From: Tetrahymena elliotti 4EA
Taxonomy: Eukaryota > Ciliophora > Oligohymenophorea > Hymenostomatida > Tetrahymenidae
NCBI GenBank assembly: GCA_000231825.2
Contig: JH720325.1
Span: 733,766 to 797,765 of the forward strand
Reading direction: 5' to 3'
Length of the DNA: 64,000 bases
Shown here: in pieces, positions 54,301-64,000 of the stretch
How the letters are laid out: the number at the start of each line of letters is the position of its first letter
How positions within the stretch are numbered: position 1 is the first letter of the stretch
Made by a program: the position numbers and the translations under genes
The notes under the pieces: generated by a model
What the model was told of the DNA's origin: nothing
The model's input: the letters and a program-made list of their open reading frames with translations, nothing else
Databases searched by the model: none

Positions 54301-57300
54301 AAAATATTTACTTTACACTATGATTAATATTTAAAGTGAAAAAATGGATAAATTACAGATAATTTGGAGTAAAAGTATTAAATACTTCTTAAAAAAAAAT
54401 TTATTTTTTCTAATTCCTATATTCTCATGTAACAAATCCCCCATTTTATTATGATATTTAGTTTAATTAAAAAATACAATATTGAAATACTACGTCTTTT
54501 TAATTCATATTTAGATATGAATTAATCACTTTTATTTTCTCTTGATTACTTAGTTATATATTTTAAGAAAAGCAATTTGTGTTTGTAAACTAAAATTTCG
54601 CATCAAAAACAGCCTCTTAATTTTATCAAATTTTGTTTATAAAATTTTGAATTTAAAAGTAAAAAGCTATTGCATTTTTTTTCACTTTTAATTCTAAATT
54701 GCGCATTTTTTCTTACAATAGGTAGTTATATATTTTAAGAAAAGTAATTAGCTTTACTTAACAAAAAACTTCTAGCAAAAAAACATTTATGTGCCATTAA
54801 TTTTATTAAAGAAATAAAAAATAGATTTTTGTGATTCCAAATTGTTATTCAAATTATTTCAAATATATATGTTATCATTTATTATTTTATTTTTGTTTTA
54901 AATTGAAAATATTTTTACTCCTAAATAATTTCTATCACAAAACTTTTCATTTGCATTAGCATTTTCCAAAAAAAAAACTATTCTAAAAAATTTTCATTTG
55001 TGAAGGAAAAAAAATTAAATACTGAGAGTCCGAAAATCAAAGGTGTAAGTTTTGATAATTTATCATAAGTAAAATAAAAATTAGCAATTGTTGAATTAGC
55101 TTTTATTAATTTTATTTATTATTCAATTTTCCTACTTTAATTTTAAACTTTTTCTTCATCTGTCATATTATTTAAGATATACTTTTATTTTTAGATATTA
55201 AAATAAATACTAGTTATTTGTAACAAGATTTTAAAATACTATTTAAATTATTAGCATCTATTTCAAAAGATTGAAATTGATTTTAAAACTGCTTTCTAAA
55301 GAAACGTTAATAATACTTCTTCTTCTTCTTTACTTATTTATTTGTGAGAAAAAAATGAACGACTTTGTATTCCTTCTATAATCAAAATTTCTTAAACAGT
55401 AAGCAACCTGCTTTGAAAAATATATTGAATTTCACGAATTTTCCTAATTATTTTAATATGGGAATCAAGAATTATTTATAAAAAAAACAATCAATGAAAT
55501 AAGAAAGAAATAAACAATAAAATTAGATATTTTCTTATTTTCAAAAATAATGGACAAGAGTAAAGTTGTTTGGTGATTATATAAAGATGATTAATAACAT
55601 TTTACCAACATGAAAAAATATCAATACTTAGTATGTATTAGTTTAAATGGCTTTATTTTTCATATATTCAGAAGATTTTTTAAATAATAATTGTTTTTGG
55701 ATTTTGTTACTCATTTTTTCATTATTTTAATTTACATAATAGAAAAATTTTACATTTTTTTTATCTTTCTTTACATTAATATATGTAAAAAAATAATATT
55801 AGCTTTATATTTTTTAGTTTATTAAAATAGAAAAAAATAAAGGTGAGTAATTTTAAAGGTTTAACATATTATATATCCTATATATAGTGAGATTAGAGGC
55901 ATTTACAAAAATAAAGTTTTGATATCTCCAAATTATATAATGGTAATATGGATTAAAATAATATGCATTTAAACAACACCTCAATGTAAATATGCTGTAT
56001 GTAATATTTTAAATTTAAAAATAATTTTTTATTTTAATACTTCTATCTAAATTGTAAAACAATCTTTCATTATTTTTTATAAAAATGCATATTTGTAAAA
56101 AATAAGCTGACATGTATTATTGATTTGATTATTAAAAAAAATGTTTATTTTAAAAATAATTAGGTAAAATGCCAATTAAATAAAAAAAAAGAAGTTAATA
56201 ATGAAGATAGCGAAAATTACATTGATGAAGAAGAATTTCTGGAAGCTTCAATTCAACAACCCAATTTTATTATTTGAAAATTTGAAAAAAATTTTTGAGA
56301 ATATTTTTGCTTTTTATTGTAAATAAAATAGATTTTGATAAGCTTTTTTAAAGTATTTTTTAATAAATTTTACATTCATCTCATCATTTTAATTTATTTT
56401 TAATCCAAGAATATCCTTAATTTTATATCACAAAAATTAAATTTACCATTTCTTAATTGTTAAAATGGATCTGACTAAAATTTATATTAAAATCATCATT
56501 AAAGATTAAGCGTTTTACTACCATTAGGTTAGCTTTATTCATTGTCTTTTGTAATGTAAAGTGTTTATTGGCATTTTATTTAAAAAAAAGAAGACTAAAT
56601 AAATGAATTTTACATATAAAGTAATGATTTACATATTTTGGGAACTAAATTTAATAATTTTTTTTATTTGAATGATTTTTTTTTAATTTTTAAATTTATT
56701 TTAATTTAGTTTTTTATTAATTTAATTCATTAATTAAATTAAAAAGACAAAAAAAATCTTAGAATAATTATTATCAATTCTTATTAAAAATAATTATTTT
56801 TTATTAATCTTTATGAGACAAGAAGAATTAATAACATTTTTAGGATACAAACAATTACAATATTTATTTAAATTTAAATCAATAATGATAATTAAAATAT
56901 TCGAATTTAGCTTAAAAGAAATAAAAAGCATAGAAATATATTTAAATCTAAACATAAATTTAGATTCAAAAAGTTTAAAAAATAAAAAGGTATTATGAAT
57001 AATATCATCATATTTTACTTTGATAAGTTCATAAATGAATTTAACTTAATTGGTTTTTCATCAGAATTAATTTTTAAAAATCTTTTATTCATTTATTTAG
57101 TAAATTAATTTTGATGAAATAAATGGAAAGAAGTCTATTTATTTTTTAAAAAAAAGGGTATCTTAATTTTTTACTACTTTTAACCTATTTCAAAAATTTT
57201 ATCAATAATTTTGATTTCTAAATTGCCAAAAAAAGTAATTTCTTGCAATTTAAAATATTATTCTACTAATAGTAAAGAAATTAGTTATATTGTTCCATGT

Positions 57301-57608
57301 TTTTAAACTTAAATCATATTAGTAGTGAAAGTACTGATATGCTTAATAAAAATAAATACAAATATTTTATACATTAAAATAAGATTTAAAATTGCAAGGC
57401 AACAAACAACTTAAGTTAGAAATATGGGTTACTCATATAACTAATATGGGTGGTTTTAACTTAAATTGTTAAAAAAATGAAAATAAACTCAAAATTTATT
57501 TTTATCTATTTTTATCGATTAAATGTTAAAAGAAAAGCTTAGTGCAATTATAGATCAATTTATTTTAACAATTTTAATAAATTAGTAGAAGATTAAATAA
57601 CACTAAAA
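51345..57608. other. Six-kilobase gene-poor AT-rich region
   Basis: Almost pure A/T with homopolymer tracts. A near-perfect 27-bp direct repeat occurs at 54551-54577 and 54723-54749 (26 of 27 identical), inside a weaker duplication of about 170 bp. One weak spliced-gene candidate is listed separately at 55355-56277. A 61-codon frame at 56813-56998 looks like chance. Confidence 0.5.
55355..56277 (+). CDS. Weak candidate: small three-exon gene
   Basis: Exons 55355-55572, 55888-55996 and 56164-56277 join in phase (147 codons including stop). The first starts at an ATG and the last ends at TGA 56275-56277. The third exon is notably acidic and polar (NNEDSENYIDEEEFLEAS), which is unusual for chance A/T sequence. 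The first has KQQATCFEKYIEFHEF. The middle exon and the first donor (GTGATT) are less convincing. No family, signal or domain is recognised. It may be a real small gene with wrong borders or an accident of composition. Confidence 0.3.
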
Positions 57609-58769
57609 ATGGATCATAGTGATTTATCAAAATTTGATTGGAACTTGATCAAAAATAGCATTTATGAAGAATGGAAGTCACTCTAGTAAAGCGATTTTGA
57701 GATTAAAAGATTAAGTGGCCTTTCCAACTATGTTTACTCTATTTCTGTCCCAAAGTTGTCAGAAATCACTAAGCCAATAGTTTACAAAATTTTCACTAAT
57801 TATTTTATAACTATGCAAGATAGAGAGCGTGAAAAGAAAGTAGCAAAGATGCTTGAATCTTAAAAATATGGCCCAAAAGTATATTATGCAGACAATAAAA
57901 TTAGAATTGAAGAATTTTGGCCTTTTGATCATGTTTTGGTTGAAGAAATGACTTAGCCAGAAAAAATGAATTAAATTGCCCATATATTTGCATTTTTCCA
58001 CACAAATAAAATTTTAAAATAAGATGAAGCCTCTGCTAAATTCGTTAACCATTTATAAAGATAGTCAGTATTGGAAGCAGTTTAGAATTCAATATAAAAC
58101 AGTGATTTAAAATAGCAAGAGCAGAAAGATGAACTATTAAATATGGTTAATTACATCTTCTCCCCTTAAATGATTGATTTTATTTAGCAATCAATGGAGA
58201 AAGCAAAAACACCAATAGTTTTCTGTCATAATGATACAAATTCAACAAACTTGCTTTTTGATAGCAATAACAAAAGAATATATTTTTTAGATTATGAGTA
58301 TGCTGGATATAATTACAGAGCCTTTGAATTTGGAAACTTTTTTAATGAATAATTATGGGACTATGAAGTAAAAGAACCTCCTTTCTTTGCAATTAAAAAA
58401 GATCTTTATCCTTCTGACTAACAAAGATACAGCTTTTTTGCTAACTACATTATAGCCACAATCTTAAATAATAGGTAAAGTGAAGAAAGATTTATGCCAG
58501 CAAAGTATTCAAATCTTGGTCTCGAAGATTTATATAAAGTAATTTTAGAGTTAAAAGATGAATAATTCAAATCAAATGAAGATATAATTAACGAAATCGA
58601 GCAATATGATAACGAAGCTAATGCAGGAAAATTACTTTCACATATTTGCTGGTTTTTAGTTGCTGCATTAACCTTCTCTTACAAAGAACTAGATTTTGAT
58701 TGTTATAGCTATTGTAAGTTACGTTTCAATGAAATCAAACATATCGTAGGAGATTTTTAGAAGAATTGA
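57609..58769 (+). CDS. Choline/ethanolamine kinase
   Basis: A single intronless frame of 386 residues, ATG 57609 to TGA 58767-58769. The catalytic Brenner motif is VFCHNDTNSTNLLF, with His at about residue 207; the Asp and final Asn are in place. The choline-kinase motif follows as IYFLDYEYAGYNYRAFEFGN, containing the metal-binding Asp. The N-lobe shows a nucleotide-binding region (RLSGLSNYVYSISV), equivalent to the GGLSN-like loop, and VYYADNKIRIEEF. The C-terminal ICWFLVAALTFSYKELDFDCYSY resembles the HLLWGLWAIIQ...IDFDYIDYA block. Known: the first step of the Kennedy pathway, ATP-dependent phosphorylation of choline or ethanolamine in the cytosol. Preference between the two cannot be told. 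Length is typical. Confidence 0.9.
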
Positions 58770-59855
58770 AAATAAATTTAAACAAATATAATCAGTAGAA
58801 TTAATTTAAATTATTAACTCTCAAAAACAAAATTCAATTCTAATTTATTCTTTTTGTACTTTTTTCATATTTCAAAATGTAAATTGGTTCAAAATAATCT
58901 TTTTATAATTTTAAGATTTTATTGATTCTTTTTTGCTAATCCAAAAATTTGAATTGTTTCATGAAATAAAATAAATTTAAACTTTTATAATACTATTTCG
59001 ATTTATTTAAAAATATTTTTCTGTCAAAAGAGTATTTTATGATTCATTTAAAAGACCCTTTAAGAAGTAGAGGGAATATCTAGATATTTTACAAAACATA
59101 ATTTGATTAAAATTAATGTGTTATTTTATAAAAAAACTTTGATTAGTTAATTCTAATTTAATTCAAACAATTTTAGAATACTCATCTCACTTTTTTTTTT
59201 ATCTAACTTTTAAAGTTTTAAAATGGAAATTATGGTACCATATTTTTGAACAACTTATGAATACTTTGCTAAAGAAAAAAAATTTTGTAATATTTACATG
59301 TTTAGTATTTCGGAAAGAAAATTTGTTTGCCATTTATTTAAAAAAATATTTAAATTTAATGAAAGCATTGTATCATATTTTTTTATTATTCATTAGTTAT
59401 CTTTATTTTTATTTTTTTTGGGGAAATAACATAATTTTTTAATTTTTGTAGAGAAATTCATTAGTGAATAAATTTAAAAAATGGTATTAAATGTTAAAAT
59501 CTCACAAAAAAATTAAATTTAAACTAATTAATTTAGGTTGAATAAACTTTTGAATTTTGAAGACGATTTAAAATAGATTTTTTTATATAATCAAAAGAAA
59601 AGATACCAGATCAGAAAAAATTGGTGAAATAGATAAACTTCAAATTTATGAAATTTACAGGAGATGAAGAAATTCATTGTAGATTAATTAGATAAAGAAA
59701 TAGGAATAAATATGAAAAATTGCATGGATTATAAGAAAATTAGAATATTTAATGTGCATTTTTTAAATATTCTTATCAAAAAAGTAATTAAAGCAAGAAT
59801 TAATTTCTGTAATTAATTTTTAATATCAAAAATAATCATAATTGAGTATAAAAAT
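58770..59855. other. Intergenic DNA with small coding-like frames near its 3' end
   Basis: The first 700 bases are A/T spacer. At 59490-59845 several overlapping frames look protein-like, notably ATG 59648 to TGA 59843-59845 (65 residues, rich in R, N, Q and K). This ends only 10 bases before the next gene's ATG. It could be 5' exons of that gene, a small gene, or chance; no call is made. Confidence 0.4.
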
Positions 59856-61416
59856 ATGAGTGAAGAATAACTAAATAATTAATTTCCAACCAAATGGCTT
59901 ATGGATAGCAACACAGAGGATTAATAAAAAGATATTAAAGATCTCCATCTTATGAAAGAAGGATTTAAAATAGTTGGTAAGTAAATTCTTTTTTACAAAA
60001 TATGTGTTAAATTTATTATTTTTGATTAGATAAATAAGGATTGATTTATAAAGATTAATAATTTGAACTTGAAAAAAAGCCTTTAGCTGAGTAAACCAAA
60101 GAAATAATAGCTGCAGGAGCATAGGTAGTAGGAAAAACTGCTGTTTAGGTAGCATAAGTTTCTAAATATGTAAATATTTATACAAAGTGTAAAAGCTAAT
60201 GGTTAATAAATATCTTTAAAATAATTGAATTAGGGTTTCTAAAAATTATTTGGATTTCTTTAAAAAGCAGGAGATAAAATAGTAGGAAATCTTTCTGCAT
60301 TTTAAGAGACTTACATGAAATATAGGGAGTAATAGAAAGCTCAATAAGAATAGGAGTAAAATCTAAATAAAAGCAATATCTAGGAAAATTGGGAAATTAT
60401 AGTATCTGAAGATACACCTCAAGAAGAAATAGATTAAATCAAAAAATAGATTGAAGAAGATGGTGGTGTTTTAAAAATCACAAGAGTTTAAAAAGCATTG
60501 AAGTAATTTTTTAATAATTTATCAATGATATAAAAAATAAATTAGTATGTAAAAAGTTGGCTCTAATTTGCGTATTATATAGCTTCAAAATTCTAGCGAA
60601 AGTTTCCGCAAATTTGTTGAAAACTAGCCATCAAGCATAAGGTAGGATGAGTTTGGTTTGCTTGACTCGTCAGAAGTTGGTAAAAATTTTAAATTATTTG
60701 ATATTATATTTTATAAAAAACTAATTAATATCAAGAGTTGAGGGGAGCTATTTAAATAGATGATTCATAATTATTCGAATAGATGAAAAAAGAATAAGAA
60801 GATTATTTAAAGGATTAAAATGTAATTTTATTATTAACAAGAAAAATTTGGCATAAAAAATTAATTAATTTTTTACTTAATCAAGTTTGATTGGAGCAAA
60901 ATTCTTAGCCCTAATTAAGAAAGCTAATGGGACTAACAACAAAACAATATTCCTAACTCAAGTGAATGCTATGTGTATCGTATAGATAATGTAATGGTTA
61001 ATTAGTAACCTGAGTAACTACTTAATCCTAATTAATATAATGATTTCATGAAAGTTGTTATTCCTTAAGTTAAACCTAACTAAGCAAACCAAATGCCATA
61101 AGATTAGTAGATCTACCAATTAAATTATCAAGAATAATAGTAATTCTAACAATAATAGGAGTAATAATAATACAACTACTCATAAAATAATTATCAATAA
61201 AATTCAAATGGCTTCTAATATTATCAAGACTAAAATTTGGTCTAATAGAATAACCAAGAATTTATTAACTAGAATAATCAATAAAATTTGAATGAAAATA
61301 TTTAATATCAATAAAACTACAATTAAAATTAAATGAATTAACCCTAATACAATAATTCTAATAAAAATAATAACTAATATAATGATAGATAGCGAGAGGA
61401 ACCTATGGCTAATTGA
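59856..61416 (+). CDS. Unknown protein with Q/N/Y-rich C-terminal tail, 6 exons
   Basis: Exons 59856-59976, 60030-60188, 60268-60502, 60546-60679, 60736-60821 and 60886-61416 join in phase; 421 residues, stop TGA 61414-61416. The N-terminal 170 residues look folded: DKQGLIYKDQQFELEKKP, an Ala/Val-rich helix (IIAAGAQVVGKTAVQVAQV) and GDKIVGNLSAFQETYMKY. Next come acidic, Gln-rich helices with ENWEIIVSEDTPQEEID. Residues about 310-421 are low-complexity Gln/Asn/Tyr, with repeats such as QQYNYSQNNYQQNSNG, prion-like in composition. The DDSQLFEQMKKEQEDYLKDQ segment is probably coiled coil. No family is recognised. Regulation and role are not visible. The start has a favourable A-rich leader, but additional 5' exons upstream cannot be excluded because the frame stays open there. 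Confidence 0.72.
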
Positions 61417-61641
61417 ACATTTATATAAAGTTAAAAAATTAAATTAATTAATATTTTATTTAGTAAAATTTATTTATTCCCAAACAAAATACTTATCTTT
61501 CATAATTCTTTCAAATCTATCTATTTACCTATCTAATGATTCATTTTTTTCATTCCTAACACTTATTTTCATTTTTATTTAAGTCCATCCATCTTAATTT
61601 TATACATACCCTTTGATTCTTTCTTTTCATATTTTAGAATT

Positions 61642-61712
61642 AGCAGGGTGGCGAAGTGGAATCGCGTTGGGCTCATAACTCAAAGGTCGGAGGATCGAAA
61701 CCTCTCTCTGCT
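61642..61712 (+). tRNA. tRNAi-Met: Initiator tRNA-Met (CAU), copy 1
   Basis: The sequence folds as a tRNA with anticodon CAT at 61674-61676. Features typical of the eukaryotic initiator are present: an AGCAG...CTGCT acceptor stem starting with A1, a G-rich anticodon stem, and a T-loop reading ATCGAAA instead of TTCGA (A54 and A60). The last bases (discriminator A) fall at the first N of the assembly gap. Confidence 0.92.
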
Positions 61713-62496
61713 NNNNNNNNNNNNNNNNNNNNNNNNNNNNNNNNNNNNNNNNNNNNNNNNNNNNNNNNNNNNNNNNNNNNNNNNNNNNNNNNNNNNNNNN
61801 NNNNNNNNNNNNNNNNNNNNNNNNNNNNNNNNNNNNNNNNNNNNNNNNNNNNNNNNNNNNNNNNNNNNNNNNNNNNNNNNNNNNNNNNNNNNNNNNNNNN
61901 NNNNNNNNNNNNNNNNNNNNNNNNNNNNNNNNNNNNNNNNNNNNNNNNNNNNNNNNNNNNNNNNNNNNNNNNNNNNNNNNNNNNNNNNNNNNNNNNNNNN
62001 NNNNNNNNNNNNNNNNNNNNNNNNNNNNNNNNNNNNNNNNNNNNNNNNNNNNNNNNNNNNNNNNNNNNNNNNNNNNNNNNNNNNNNNNNNNNNNNNNNNN
62101 NNNNNNNNNNNNNNNNNNNNNNNNNNNNNNNNNNNNNNNNNNNNNNNNNNNNNNNNNNNNNNNNNNNNNNNNNNNNNNNNNNNNNNNNNNNNNNNNNNNN
62201 NNNNNNNNNNNNNNNNNNNNNNNNNNNNNNNNNNNNNNNNNNNNNNNNNNNNNNNNNNNNNNNNNNNNNNNNNNNNNNNNNNNNNNNNNNNNNNNNNNNN
62301 NNNNNNNNNNNNNNNNNNNNNNNNNNNNNNNNNNNNNNNNNNNNNNNNNNNNNNNNNNNNNNNNNNNNNNNNNNNNNNNNNNNNNNNNNNNNNNNNNNNN
62401 NNNNNNNNNNNNNNNNNNNNNNNNNNNNNNNNNNNNNNNNNNNNNNNNNNNNNNNNNNNNNNNNNNNNNNNNNNNNNNNNNNNNNNNNNNNNNNNN
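61713..62496. other. Assembly gap of 784 N
   Basis: A run of N that begins right at the end of tRNA copy 1 and ends 10 bases before copy 2. It probably reflects a collapsed or unsequenced repeat, since identical tRNA copies lie on both sides. Any reading frame across it is an artefact. Confidence 0.95.
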
Positions 62497-62506
62497 GCTT
62501 ATGATT

Positions 62507-62578
62507 AGCAGGGTGGCGAAGTGGAATCGCGTTGGGCTCATAACTCAAAGGTCGGAGGATCGAAACCTCTCTCTGCTA
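62507..62578 (+). tRNA. tRNAi-Met: Initiator tRNA-Met (CAU), copy 2
   Basis: Identical to copy 1 over the shared 71 bases, plus discriminator A. Anticodon at 62539-62541. It is followed directly by AAATTTTTTTG, a T-run suitable as a pol III terminator. The 5' flank TTATGATT resembles that of copy 3 (TCATGATT). Confidence 0.95.
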
Positions 62579-62768
62579 AAATTTTTTTGATTTTCAGAGA
62601 ATATTAAGTGTTTGCTTTAGTTATTATTGAATGGGGTATGTATCAGAATATTATTATTGTTTTCTATCATTTGATTATCACAGACAACTGTAATTCTATT
62701 TATTATTTGAATATATTATAAAATTTTAATTATATTGGTTGCATTCTAGACTAAAATTGTTCATGATT

Positions 62769-62840
62769 AGCAGGGTGGCGAAGTGGAATCGCGTTGGGCT
62801 CATAACTCAAAGGTCGGAGGATCGAAACCTCTCTCTGCTA
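62769..62840 (+). tRNA. tRNAi-Met: Initiator tRNA-Met (CAU), copy 3
   Basis: Identical to copy 2, 262 bases further on, same orientation. Anticodon at 62801-62803. Followed by AATTATTTTTTG, again a T-run terminator. The spacer between copies is ordinary A/T sequence and not conserved apart from the few bases next to the gene. Confidence 0.95.
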
Positions 62841-63098
62841 AATTATTTTTTGATGATATTAATTAGTTTGATAGGATAGAGAGTATGATTTAGAAATAAT
62901 TGAAAAGTAATATTTTTATTTTGTTTGAAAATAGAGTTGATGTAAAAATTAGAAACTTGAAGAAAAAGAAGGAATTTATTAAGTTATTATGATTTTATAA
63001 ATAATTTGCTTTAAGTTTGTGAAATTTCTTTATTATTTTGATTTTCTTATTACAATATCTGATAAGAGCTGTAGCTTAAATTTTTAATAATATTAATT

Positions 63099-63347
63099 AT
63101 GAAAATTTAGTATAAAAGTTTAAGATATTTTATTCAAAAAACAAAGGTTAGGCTACTGTATAGAGATTATGTGAAGGCTGTATATACGTTACAAGATCCT
63201 ATTGCAAGAAATGAATTCTTAACATAAATTAGGAATGAGTTTATTAGCTAAAATTAAGTAGAAGATGAAGGGAGAATTGAATATTTAATAGCGATAGGGA
63301 GAAAACAATTACCAATGGTTAAATAAATGATAAATATGTCTTAGTGA
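63099..63347 (+). CDS. LYR-motif mitochondrial protein, LYRM2-like
   Basis: An intronless frame of 82 residues, ATG 63099 to TGA 63345-63347. The LYR tripeptide is present at residues 20-22 in KVRLLYRDYVKAVYTL. A family Phe follows in the block IRNEFISQNQVEDEGRI, and IEYLIAIGRKQLPMVKQM matches the third helix. The order and spacing resemble LYRM2. A short basic, aromatic N-terminus (SLRYFIQKTK) could be a mitochondrial targeting sequence. Known: LYR proteins bind acyl carrier protein and act in complex I or Fe-S assembly; LYRM2 is linked to complex I. The call as LYR family is strong; the exact paralogue is inferred. Confidence 0.82.
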
Positions 63348-64000
63348 AGATAAATAAATATGTATTCTAATAAGCTTGTCAAAATATGGTTAAATATTTA
63401 ATAGTTCTTTAAGTAACATTTGCTTAAATCTAATAAAAATTATATAATAAATATGATGATAAAATATCTACTGATTGATTTAGATTATTCAATAATATTT
63501 CATAAACTAATTAAGATAAAACAAAAAATCTTTAAGTGATATTAATATTTCCTTCTTTTTTATTCTTTACTTTTGCTTGCTCTGCAACTCAAATTTTTGT
63601 TGTTTTTATTGTTGTTATTTGTAATAAGTATTCATTTATTGTTTAGTATTTGTATGAGAAAAATTATTTTTTACTCTATTCACTATAATGTTATTTAGAT
63701 GAAAATATTTTTTTTTTTTAATATTTAATGTAAATTAGATCTACTTATACATTCTATCACATTTTTAAGGAAACTATAGAGAGAGTAGAGTTGTTTGTTT
63801 GAAATTATGATATGTTATGAAATGAATGAATCATTGTGAAGAGACAGACAAATATGAATTAATACATATTTATTAATACAATTGAATTTGATAAAAATAA
63901 ATATTGAATAAAAAAATTATTTTCAAATTTAGGAATAATTGCTGCTTTTTTCTACTTTTTGTAAATTATTAATTTTCTTTCTTTGGAAGAATATGTAGCC
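63348..64000. other. AT-rich intergenic DNA to the window edge
   Basis: About 650 bases of A/T-rich sequence downstream of the LYR gene. No gene start or RNA is recognised before the window ends. Confidence 0.5.

Noticed and set aside
57759..58001. Minus-strand 80-codon ORF
   Set aside because: Antisense of the choline/ethanolamine kinase N-lobe.
61627..62548. Reading frames of about 280-300 codons crossing the N run
   Set aside because: Artefacts of N bases and tRNA sequence; no coding evidence.

Overview
The window looks like nuclear, probably macronuclear, DNA of an oligohymenophorean ciliate close to Tetrahymena. It is extremely AT-rich. Every convincing protein-coding stretch runs straight through many TAA and TAG codons, which must be read as glutamine, and ends only at TGA. 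Small GT-AG introns of about 40-280 nt interrupt most long genes, and the exon phases reported here close exactly. The initiator tRNA at the right end also fits. With the standard code the window appears almost empty, so genes were read by eye with TGA as the only stop.

Left part (1-13.4 kb): a frame-broken Cys-rich/multi-TM surface-type gene cut by the left edge (1-2315, +); a spliced RPAP3_C-domain protein with repeated SILK- and RVxF-like motifs (3649-6743, +); a tandem-GAF coiled-coil protein (7589-11434, -); and a small four-TM protein (12862-13335, +). Middle-left (14-30 kb): an alpha/beta hydrolase with a very long Q/N-rich tail (14032-17930, -); an 8-exon TTLL6/13-like tubulin glutamylase (18620-22893, -); translation initiation factor eIF3d (23434-25216, -); a CoA-diphosphatase-like Nudix enzyme (26264-27425, -); and an LRRC46-like leucine-rich repeat protein (27978-30126, +).

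Middle-right (31-46 kb): an EF-hand protein (31417-32464, +), a probable small 5-exon gene (32884-33818, +), a 1238-residue histidine-rich transmembrane coiled-coil protein (33960-37676, +), two tightly spaced unknown genes (38584-40555 and 40655-41421, +), and a Q-rich single-exon protein (44178-46010, -). Right part (46-64 kb): a small TIM chaperone (48193-48471, -), a secreted acid-lipase-like enzyme (50187-51344, +), about 6.3 kb with almost no genes, a choline/ethanolamine kinase (57609-58769, +), an unknown protein with a Q/N/Y-rich tail (59856-61416, +), three initiator tRNA-Met genes around a 784-base gap, and a LYRM2-like protein (63099-63347, +).

The genes do not form an operon or pathway, as expected for a eukaryote. 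Several products relate to cilia or to assembly of large complexes (TTLL glutamylase, LRRC46-like protein, RPAP3_C protein). Others are housekeeping (eIF3d, small TIM, LYR protein, choline kinase, initiator tRNA). Two shared oddities are long Q/N-rich tails written largely with TAA/TAG codons, and very short exons in spliced genes.
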